Shown: in pieces, positions 57,641 through 64,000 of the stretch
Numbering within the stretch: position 1 is the first letter of the stretch
How the letters are laid out: each line of letters begins with the position of its first letter
Origin: DATEDA01 sp963789885
GTDB taxonomy: Bacteria; Pseudomonadota; Gammaproteobacteria; Burkholderiales; SG8-39
Reading direction: 5' to 3'
Assembly (NCBI GenBank): GCA_963789885.1
Contig: CAWBNB010000050.1
Location: 1 to 64,000, forward strand
Length of the DNA: 64,000 bases
The notes under the pieces: generated by a model
Database searches by the model: none
What the model was told of the DNA's origin: nothing
What the model saw: only the letters and a program-made list of their open reading frames with translations
Translations under genes and position numbers: made by a program

Positions 57641-59257
57641 ATGGCCGACCGAACGGGCGCGGACGTCCTCGTTTCCCATCTCGCCGCGCGCGGAGTGAAG
57701 CGCTTCTTCGGCGTGCCCGGCGGGGACTGCAGCCTCGATCTCATCGACGCGGCGGCGCGGGCGGGAATCCGCTTCGTGCTGACGAAGACGGAGGACTCCG
57801 GCGCGATCATGGCCGGAGTCACCGCCGCCCTCGACGGCAGCCTGGGCGTGCTGATGACGACGCGCGGACCCGGCCTTGCCAACGCGACCAACGGCGTCGC
57901 GTGGGCCGCGCTCGACCGCGCGCCGCTGCTCGTGATCAGCGACGGCTACGAGAACGAGCAGGCCTACGTGAGTCATCAGCGCTTCGACCAGTTCGCGCTC
58001 ATGGCGCCGCTCGTCAAGGGATCGCTGCGGTTCGACGAGCCGGGCGCGCTCGCGCGGATTCCGGCGCTCCTCGACGCGGCGCAGTCGGCGCCGGGCGGGC
58101 CGGTCTACCTGGAAGTCACCGGCAACGGCGTGCGCCCGCGGGTTCCGGACGCCGGTGCGGCGCCCGGACCGAAGTTTGCGAAGCCGCCCGCGCTCGATTC
58201 GAACAAGCTCGTCGAGGCCCGCGCCGTGCTGGCGGCGGCGACCCGGCCGGCCATCATCGCCGGGCTCCAGGTCCGCGACGCCCGTGCGCAGGCCGGCTTG
58301 CGGCGACTCGCGGCGCAATGGCGCTGCCCGGTGTTTCTGACTTACATGGCCAAGGGCGCGGTCGCCGACACCGATCCGCACGCCGCCGGGTCGTACATCG
58401 GCGGCGCCGGCGAGGAGGCGGCCCTCAAGGCCGCCGACGCGATCGTCATGTACGGCGCCGATCCGATCGAGTTCCCGCCGCAGCCGTGGAAGTACGCTGC
58501 GCCGGTGCTCGACCTGACCCGCTATCCGGTGGACCGCCACTACTTCGAGCCGAAGGTGTCGCTCGTCGGCGATCTCGGCGCGGCCGCGGCCGAGCTCGAG
58601 ACGGCGGTCGAGGGCAGCGCGTGGAGCAAGGACGAGCTCGCGGCCGCTCGCGCCGAAATCCATCGCCGCGCCCACGCCGGCGGCGGTGCGGCCGTCACAC
58701 CGCAAAGCATCGTCGAGGCGGTGGCCGCGGTGAACGGCTCCGCCACCGCGCGCGTCACGGTCGACGCCGGGGCGCACATGCTCTCGGTGCTCGCGCTGTG
58801 GCAGGCACGCGAGGTCAACGACGTGCTGATCTCGCGCGGGCTCGCCACGATGGCCTTCGCGTTGCCGGCGGCGATCGGCGCGTCGCTCGTCGATCCGGAC
58901 CGGCCGGTGATCGCGTTCACCGGCGACGGCGGATTGATGATGTGCGCGGGCGAGCTCGCCACCGCGGCCGAGCTCGGCTGCCGGCTCACCGTCGTCGTCT
59001 TCAACGATTCGAGCCTGGCGATGATCGGTGTGAAGCAGCGCCAGCGGAAATTCCCCGCGGCGGGCGTCGACTACAGCCAGTCGACCGATTTCGCGGCGGT
59101 CGCGAAGGGCTTCGGGTGCCGCGGCTACCGGGTGGCGAAGGGCGGCGACCTCGGCCCGAGGCTCGCCGAAGCGATGCGGGGCACGGGACCGGCGGTGGTG
59201 GACGTCGTGCTCGATCCCGCGCCCTACAACGAGCAGCTCCGCGCGCTGCGCGGGTGA
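57641..59257 (+). CDS. ThDP-dependent enzyme (acetolactate synthase/benzoylformate decarboxylase-like)
   Basis: 538 aa from ATG 57641, 5 bases after the Bug gene. VKRFFGVPGGDCSLDLIDAA, LTKTEDSGAIMAG with Glu51 that activates thiamine, LLVISDGYENEQAYVSHQRF, and the C-terminal ThDP motif IAFTGDGGLMMCAGELATAA through VVFNDSS. All three domains are present. A 2-oxoacid decarboxylase or carboligase is likely; the substrate is unknown. A different ThDP enzyme survives only as a fragment at 2902. Confidence 0.85.
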   Translation: MADRTGADVLVSHLAARGVKRFFGVPGGDCSLDLIDAAARAGIRFVLTKTEDSGAIMAGVTAALDGSLGVLMTTRGPGLANATNGVAWAALDRAPLLVISDGYENEQAYVSHQRFDQFALMAPLVKGSLRFDEPGALARIPALLDAAQSAPGGPVYLEVTGNGVRPRVPDAGAAPGPKFAKPPALDSNKLVEARAVLAAATRPAIIAGLQVRDARAQAGLRRLAAQWRCPVFLTYMAKGAVADTDPHAAGSYIGGAGEEAALKAADAIVMYGADPIEFPPQPWKYAAPVLDLTRYPVDRHYFEPKVSLVGDLGAAAAELETAVEGSAWSKDELAAARAEIHRRAHAGGGAAVTPQSIVEAVAAVNGSATARVTVDAGAHMLSVLALWQAREVNDVLISRGLATMAFALPAAIGASLVDPDRPVIAFTGDGGLMMCAGELATAAELGCRLTVVVFNDSSLAMIGVKQRQRKFPAAGVDYSQSTDFAAVAKGFGCRGYRVAKGGDLGPRLAEAMRGTGPAVVDVVLDPAPYNEQLRALRG

Positions 59258-59293
59258 CCGGCCATTTGCCGTTCCACTTAGGAGGAGGAAACC

Positions 59294-60412
59294 ATGATCC
59301 AGTCGAAATCGCACCTATGCGCCTATGCCGCTGCCGCCGCATGTGCCGCACTGCTTGCCGTCGGGGCCACGCTGCCCGCCGTGTCGCACGCTCAGACAAA
59401 ACTCCGGATCCAGTCCGCGTTCCCGCCCAAGGGGACCTTTGCCGACAACCTCGTCTTCTTCGCCGAGCGGGTCAAGGTGATGTCGGGCGGGCGGCTCGAG
59501 ATCGAGCCCCTGGCGACCGGCTCTGTGGTGCCGGCCTTCGATGTCCTCGACGCGGTCAACAAGAAGGTCCTCGACGGCGCGCACTCGTCGTCGGCGTACT
59601 GGGTGGGCAAGAACCGTGCGGCCGCGCTGTTCGGCGTCACGCCCGGCGGCCCGTTCGGCATGGACGGCTTCGACTACATGGGCTGGCTCTACGACGGCGG
59701 CGGGCTCGAGCTGTACCGCGAGTTCTTCCAGGGGATCCTCAAGCAGAACGTGGTGCCGATTCCGATGACCTCCGCCGGACCCCAGGCGCTCGGCTGGTTC
59801 AAGCGGCCGGTCAAGAGCTGGGCCGACCTAAAGGGGCTCAAGTGCCGCCAGACCGGGATCTCCGCCGAGGTCTTCTCCAAGTCCGGCATGGCGACCGTGA
59901 ACATACCAGGCAACGAGATCCTCGCGGCCGGTGAGCGGGGCGTCATCGACTGCGCCGAGTGGGTCGGGCCCAGCGACGACATGCTGATCGGCTTCCATAC
60001 GGTGTGGAAGCATTTCTACACGCAGTCGCTGCACGACCTCTCGTTGCTGGAGATCATCATCAACGGCGATGTCTGGAAGTCGCTCTCGCCCGACCTGCAG
60101 GCGATCATGCAGGCGGCCGCGATCGAAGCCACCCTGCGCTCGCAGAACAGGCGGAACCGGCTGGATGCGGCGGCTCTGGTCGAGTTGAAGACCAAGTATG
60201 GCGTCACCGTGCATCGCACACCCGACGATATCCTGAAGAAGATGCTCGAGAGCTGGGACGGGATTGCCAAGGAGGAGGCGGCGAAGAACCCGTTCTTCGC
60301 CAAGGTGTACGAGTCGCAGCGCGCCTACGCCTCGCAGGTGGTCACGTCGCGGCGCACCACGGCCCCGCCTTACAACTTCACCGTCGACTACTACTGGCCG
60401 GAGAAGAAGTAG
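59294..60412 (+). CDS. dctP: TRAP transporter substrate-binding protein DctP
   Basis: 372 aa behind GGAGGAGG. Signal peptide AAAAACAALLAVGATLPAVS. KLRIQSAFPPKGTFADNLVF, RVKVMSGGRLEIEPLATGSV, SWADLKGLKCRQTGISAEVF and AEWVGPSDDMLIGF are typical of the DctP/YiaO group; the conserved Arg for the carboxylate is in KCRQTG. It works with DctQ and DctM downstream to import an organic acid with sodium. Confidence 0.9.
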   Translation: MIQSKSHLCAYAAAAACAALLAVGATLPAVSHAQTKLRIQSAFPPKGTFADNLVFFAERVKVMSGGRLEIEPLATGSVVPAFDVLDAVNKKVLDGAHSSSAYWVGKNRAAALFGVTPGGPFGMDGFDYMGWLYDGGGLELYREFFQGILKQNVVPIPMTSAGPQALGWFKRPVKSWADLKGLKCRQTGISAEVFSKSGMATVNIPGNEILAAGERGVIDCAEWVGPSDDMLIGFHTVWKHFYTQSLHDLSLLEIIINGDVWKSLSPDLQAIMQAAAIEATLRSQNRRNRLDAAALVELKTKYGVTVHRTPDDILKKMLESWDGIAKEEAAKNPFFAKVYESQRAYASQVVTSRRTTAPPYNFTVDYYWPEKK

Positions 60413-60445
60413 CCAGAGGAGCGCGGCCATCCGGCGCCGGACGGT

Positions 60446-60468
60446 CGGGTCCTCCTTTGCAGGACCCG
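60446..60468 (+). other. Hairpin between dctP and dctQ
   Basis: CGGGTCCT (60446-60453) and AGGACCCG (60461-60468) form a perfect 8-bp stem with a 7-base loop and no U-run. In TRAP operons such a structure can keep receptor mRNA more abundant than membrane-subunit mRNA; this is inference. Confidence 0.4.
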
Positions 60469-60508
60469 CAGCGGCTGGCGCCGGTTCCTTAGCGGTCGCC
60501 GCGAGGGA

Positions 60509-61060
60509 ATGAAGATGTTCCAGACCATCGCCTTGCCCGTGATCCGGGCGATCGACCGCTTCACCGGCAAGTTCGTGTACCTGGTCACGTTGCTGCTCGT
60601 GCCCATGATCCTCGCCAACGTGGTCGAGGTGTTCATGCGGTACGTGCTGGGCACACCGACCATCTGGGCGGCGGACGTGACGGTGATGACCTACGGTTCG
60701 CTCTTCATGCTGGGTTCGGCGTACACCCTGTTCAAGGGGGCGCACGTCCGCACGGACATCTTCTGGGACCGCTTCTCGGAGCGGACGAAGGGGATCATCG
60801 ACAGCATCGCGTACCTGTTCCTGTTCCTGCCGGTCATGGGCCTGATCTTCGCGATCTCCGTCGACGACCTCGTGTACGCCTACTCGATCGACGAGCGCTC
60901 CACCCTCAGCCTCTGGCGTCCGATCGTCTGGCCGTTCCGCGCCGTCATTCCGCTGTCGGCCCTGCTGATGTTCGCGCAGGGCGTCTCGGAGCTGCTCAAG
61001 GCGCTGTGGGCGGCAGGCACCGGCAGGGAGCTGGAGCATCGCGAGAAGGTCCTGATCTGA
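60509..61060 (+). CDS. dctQ: TRAP transporter small permease DctQ
   Basis: 183 aa with four membrane helices (VYLVTLLLVPMILANVVEVF, VMTYGSLFMLGSAYTLF, IAYLFLFLPVMGLIFAISVD, RAVIPLSALLMFAQGVSELL). VEVFMRYVLGTPTIWAADVT and YTLFKGAHVRTDIFWDRFSE are the DctQ family signature. 22 bases before dctM. Confidence 0.85.
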   Translation: MKMFQTIALPVIRAIDRFTGKFVYLVTLLLVPMILANVVEVFMRYVLGTPTIWAADVTVMTYGSLFMLGSAYTLFKGAHVRTDIFWDRFSERTKGIIDSIAYLFLFLPVMGLIFAISVDDLVYAYSIDERSTLSLWRPIVWPFRAVIPLSALLMFAQGVSELLKALWAAGTGRELEHREKVLI

Positions 61061-61082
61061 GGGCCGGGCGGAAGCGTCCACG

Positions 61083-62420
61083 ATGACCGGCAACGAGATC
61101 CTCGGGCTGATCATGCTCGCGAGCATGATGGGCATCATCTTCGTCGGCGTGCCGATCTCCTTCACGCTGCTGTACATCGCGCTCGTCTTCGGCTCGATCG
61201 GCCTCGGACTCGACCCGACGTTCAACCTCGCCTACCTGCAGATCTGGGCGTCGATGAAGGACGACATCCTGCCCGCGGTGCCGCTGTTCATCTTCATGGG
61301 GTTCATGAGCGAGCAGGCGGGGCTGATGAACCGGCTGTTCGAGGCGCTGCGCAACATCCTAGCCCCGGTGCGCGGGTCGCTCTACCTGGCGGTGCTGCTC
61401 ACCGCGACGATCTTCGCGATGGCGACCGGGATCATCGGCGCCGCGGTCACCGTCCTCGGCATCGTCGCCGGACCGATCATGGTCAAGTCGGGGTACGACG
61501 CGCCGCTGTCGGCGGGCGCGATTGCCGCGGGGGGCAGCCTCGGCATCCTGATTCCGCCGAGCGTCATGCTGTTGGTGATGGGACCCTTGCTGGGCGTCCC
61601 GGTCAATCATCTCTACAGCGCTGCGTTCGGTCCCGGCTTCCTGCTCGCGGCACTCTATATCGCCTACTGTCTTGCGCGGAGCTTCTTCGACCCGAGACTC
61701 GGCCCGCCGGTACCGCCCGACGAGCGGATCACCAGTCTGCGCAAGCTCGGCTACGAGTTTGTCGTGGGCGTGGTGCCGCTGGCGGCACTGATCGCAGCGA
61801 CGCTGGGCACCATCATCGCCGGCGTCGCGACCGCGACCGAGGCGGCGTCCTGCGGCGCGCTCGGCGCGACGCTGCTGGCGCTTGGCTATCGCAAACTCAC
61901 GCTGGAGGCGCTGAAGAATGCCGCGATCTCGACCATCGTCACTTCCAGCATGGTGCTGTTCCTCGTAGTCGGCTCCAACCTGTTCGGCGCGGTCTTCAAC
62001 CAGCTCGGCGCGGCGTCCCTGATCAAGGGCGCGGTCGCGGTAATCCCGTTGCCGGACATGGGCAAGCTGGTGGTGATCATGGCGATCATCTTCCTGCTCG
62101 GCTGGCCCTTCGAGTGGCCGGCCATCGTGCTCGTCTTCCTCCCCATCTTCCTGCCGGTGGTCGAAGCGCTGAACGTCGGCCTGCCCAAGCAGGAGCTGAT
62201 GCTGTGGTTCGGTGTCGTCGTCGCCGTGAACCTGCAGACGGCCTTCCTGAGTCCGCCCGTCGCGATGTCGGCGTACTACCTCAAGAACGTGATGCCCGAA
62301 TGGGGGCTGGGGATGATCTACAAGGGGATGGGGCAGTTCATGGTGATCCAGGTAGTGTGCGTCCTGCTGCTGGTGGTCTGGCCCGAGCTCGTGCTTTGGC
62401 TGCCCAGGGCGCTGAGATGA
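61083..62420 (+). CDS. dctM: TRAP transporter large permease DctM
   Basis: 445 aa, about twelve membrane segments. MGIIFVGVPISFTLLYIALV, GAAVTVLGIVAGPIMVKSGY, GSLGILIPPSVMLLVMGPLL and ATLGTIIAGVATATEAASCG are DctM hallmarks. It forms the ion-coupled channel of the TRAP importer with DctQ. Directly followed by the amidohydrolase gene, so transport and hydrolysis are probably co-expressed. Confidence 0.9.
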   Translation: MTGNEILGLIMLASMMGIIFVGVPISFTLLYIALVFGSIGLGLDPTFNLAYLQIWASMKDDILPAVPLFIFMGFMSEQAGLMNRLFEALRNILAPVRGSLYLAVLLTATIFAMATGIIGAAVTVLGIVAGPIMVKSGYDAPLSAGAIAAGGSLGILIPPSVMLLVMGPLLGVPVNHLYSAAFGPGFLLAALYIAYCLARSFFDPRLGPPVPPDERITSLRKLGYEFVVGVVPLAALIAATLGTIIAGVATATEAASCGALGATLLALGYRKLTLEALKNAAISTIVTSSMVLFLVVGSNLFGAVFNQLGAASLIKGAVAVIPLPDMGKLVVIMAIIFLLGWPFEWPAIVLVFLPIFLPVVEALNVGLPKQELMLWFGVVVAVNLQTAFLSPPVAMSAYYLKNVMPEWGLGMIYKGMGQFMVIQVVCVLLLVVWPELVLWLPRALR

Positions 62421-62463
62421 GATCCGCGACACGGCGCCACGTTACGGGAGAGGAAAGGCGAGG

Positions 62464-63270
62464 ATGACTACCGAGGCTCCACTCGTCGACACTCACTTCC
62501 ACGTCTACACGACGGACATGCCGCTCGCCGGCGACGCCTGGCACAAGCCGCCCGAGGACGCTTCGATCGAGCGGTTGATCCGGACCCTCGACGAGCACGG
62601 CGTCGCGTTCGGCGTGATCGCCGCGGCGAGCCTGTACGGCGACTACAACGACTACACCCGCCTCGCGGTGCGCACGCACAAGCGGCTGCGCGGCACCGCG
62701 ATCGTGCGGCCGACGATCGACCCCTACGCCCTCGAGCGGATGAAGGAAGACGGCTTCGTCGGCATCCGGTTCCAGTGGCGCTATCTCAAGGAGACGCCGG
62801 ACCTCACCTCGCCCGAGTATCGGATGCTCCTTCGCCGGGTCGCCGACCTCGACTGGCACGTCCAGCTCCACGACGACAGCCATCGACTGCCGCCGGCGAT
62901 CGCGGCGATCGAGGCAGCGGGCGTGAAGAAGCTGGTCGTGGATCACTTCGGCCGGCCGACCCAGCCGGCCGGCGTGAACTGTCCGGGATTCCGCGCGCTG
63001 CTGGCCGCGATCGAGCGCGGCCGCACCTGGGTGAAGCTGTCGGCGGGCTACCGCCTGGAGCCGCCGCCGGTCGCGACGAGCTACGCCGCCGAGCTGCTCA
63101 AGGTCGCCGGTGGCGACCGCCTCGTCTGGGGGAGCGACTGGCCGTTCGCCGCGTTCGAGAACAAGGTGACCTACGCGCAGACGATCGCAGCGCTCACCGA
63201 GTGGGTGCCCGATCCGGCGGTGCGCCGCAAGATCGCCGGCGAGACGGCGCTGCGGCTCTACTTCACGTAG
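62464..63270 (+). CDS. Amidohydrolase-family (COG3618, LigI-like) hydrolase
   Basis: 268 aa TIM-barrel enzyme. PLVDTHFHVYTTDMPLAGDA has the HxH metal motif, DLDWHVQLHDDSHRLPPAIA and KKLVVDHFGRPTQPAGVNCP hold later His residues, and RLVWGSDWPFAAFENKVTYA the catalytic Asp. The closest known function in the family is 2-pyrone-4,6-dicarboxylate lactonase; other members open sugar lactones. Last gene of the catabolic series; its end overlaps the next gene, on the other strand, by 13 bases. Confidence 0.8.
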   Translation: MTTEAPLVDTHFHVYTTDMPLAGDAWHKPPEDASIERLIRTLDEHGVAFGVIAAASLYGDYNDYTRLAVRTHKRLRGTAIVRPTIDPYALERMKEDGFVGIRFQWRYLKETPDLTSPEYRMLLRRVADLDWHVQLHDDSHRLPPAIAAIEAAGVKKLVVDHFGRPTQPAGVNCPGFRALLAAIERGRTWVKLSAGYRLEPPPVATSYAAELLKVAGGDRLVWGSDWPFAAFENKVTYAQTIAALTEWVPDPAVRRKIAGETALRLYFT

Positions 63271-64000
63271 CGCGCGTCGCCGGCCGCGGCGCGCGCAAGG
63301 AAGCGATCGATCTCGCCGCCGAGCCCGGGCGTCTCGACTTCCGCGAACTCGTACCGCGCCCGCACCACCGGTTTGGCGAGGGGTACGAGCGCGGCGAGGT
63401 CGATGGGCGTGCCGGAGACCACGACGTCCGCGGGCACGGCATCGATCGAGCGTGCGAGCGCGGCGAGCTGCTCCGGCGAGTAGCCCATCGCGGGCAGCAC
63501 CGGCCCGAGGTGCGGATAGTCGGAGTAGAGCGCGGCGATCTCCGGCGCGGCGTAGGCGCGCGGGTGGACGACCTCGGCCGCGCCGCCCTCGATCGCGGCG
63601 ACGTAGCCGGCGCCGTAGGGCATGCCGCCGTGGGTCGTCGACGGGCCGTCTTCGACGACGACGGCGCGCTTGCCGCGAACTGCCGCGGGGTTGTCGAGCC
63701 GAACGGGCGAGGCCGCGCGCACGATTGACGCGCGCGGGTTTGCCTGCCGCGCCGCGTCGGCGACACGCGCGACGTCGGCGGCCGCGGCGGCGTTCGTCTT
63801 CGCGATCACGACGACGTCGGCCATGCGCAGGACGGCTTCGCCGGGATGATGCCCGGTCTCGTCGCCGGGACGCAGCGGATCGACGAGGACGATGTGCAGA
63901 TCCGGGCGGATGAACGGAAAGTCGTTGTTGCCGCCGTCCCAGACGATGACGTCGGCCTCGGCCTGCGCCGCCGCGACGATGCGCGCGTAGTCGACGCCGG
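63258..64000 (-). CDS. Cyclic-2,3-diphosphoglycerate-synthetase-like GTPase, partial
   Basis: About 247 C-terminal residues; the gene runs off the right edge in an open frame (YARIVAAAQAEADVIVWDGG, NNDFPFIRPDLHIVLVDPLR, GDETGHHPGEAVLRMADVVV, IAKTNAA). The tail VVVSGTPIDLAALVPLAKPV and YEFAEVETPGLGGEIDRFLA is characteristic of the COG2403 group, named after an archaeal enzyme; the bacterial role is not known. A remnant of the same C-terminus is at 35723. Confidence 0.8.
   Translation of the reverse strand, partial: GVDYARIVAAAQAEADVIVWDGGNNDFPFIRPDLHIVLVDPLRPGDETGHHPGEAVLRMADVVVIAKTNAAAAADVARVADAARQANPRASIVRAASPVRLDNPAAVRGKRAVVVEDGPSTTHGGMPYGAGYVAAIEGGAAEVVHPRAYAAPEIAALYSDYPHLGPVLPAMGYSPEQLAALARSIDAVPADVVVSGTPIDLAALVPLAKPVVRARYEFAEVETPGLGGEIDRFLARAAAGDARYVK

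Overview
The window is high-GC, densely coded DNA that reads as a Betaproteobacterium, most likely Burkholderiales-like. The signs are two Bug/TctC-type solute receptors, a LysR-governed Rieske/TRAP catabolic cluster, and a GlgE/OtsAB alpha-glucan and trehalose locus. This placement is inferred from gene content; there is no rRNA or complete tRNA gene here.

Bases 1-15.5 kb are an accessory region. Several copies of one composite repeat cut it into modules. The well-preserved copies hold the 3' half of a tRNA-Ser(CGA) gene, from the anticodon loop to the encoded CCA (2728-2788, 9434-9492, 12061-12120). A small hairpin follows, and decamers of the form CTTCTCKAAT flank it like integrase arm-type sites. 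The window itself opens at the right flank of another copy, and degenerate copies lie at 14.35-14.53, 15.48 and 36.0 kb. Between copies sit an ArsB/NhaD-type permease, a 1373-aa SNF2 helicase and many toxin-antitoxin modules: RHH/PIN, two Phd/PIN, VapBC, DUF1778/GNAT and DUF433/DUF5615. There are also many gene fragments: a ThDP enzyme, a wHTH regulator, a response regulator, EthD, isocitrate-lyase family and a cut DUF1778 antitoxin. No integrase or transposase is visible. It looks like tandem integrations at tRNA-Ser that kept addiction modules and lost mobility genes.

Bases 15.5-25.3 kb (minus strand) hold glgB, glgE, a treS-maltokinase fusion, a small membrane channel-like protein and a ClC channel. 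With otsBA at 32.6-35.6 kb they form a complete route: OtsAB makes trehalose, TreS and Mak turn it into maltose-1-phosphate, GlgE polymerises that and GlgB branches it. treS-mak and glgE carry about 17 frameshifts, all single-base insertions with no stop mutations, which points to sequence error rather than decay. Bases 25.4-27.5 kb are a patchwork of pieces of six other genes (debranching-like, mscS, treY, cation:proton antiporter, zwf, phosphoketolase). An MFS transporter, an amidase remnant, an orphan LivK-like binding protein and a small secreted protein follow.

Bases 36.1-42.3 kb (plus strand) hold an Asp/Glu racemase-family protein, a small charged secreted protein, a NitT/TauT-type ABC importer, a GMC oxidoreductase and an EthD-like protein. 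Bases 42.7-48.9 kb hold a lone Sll1717-type P-loop ATPase, a three-gene operon (muramidase with peptidoglycan-binding domain, 603-aa unknown, lipoprotein) and a LOG-family protein.

Bases 48.9-63.3 kb are a catabolic locus. A LysR regulator with PrpD-family and Bug-receptor genes diverges from an 11-gene plus-strand series: SDR, metallo-beta-lactamase-fold lactonase, beta-hydroxyacid dehydrogenase, Rieske oxygenase beta and alpha, Bug receptor, ThDP enzyme, TRAP DctP-DctQ-DctM and a LigI-like amidohydrolase. Together they look like uptake and breakdown of an aromatic or other organic acid whose identity the sequence does not give. The window ends inside a cyclic-2,3-diphosphoglycerate-synthetase-like GTPase gene, a C-terminal piece of whose family also lies at 35.7 kb.
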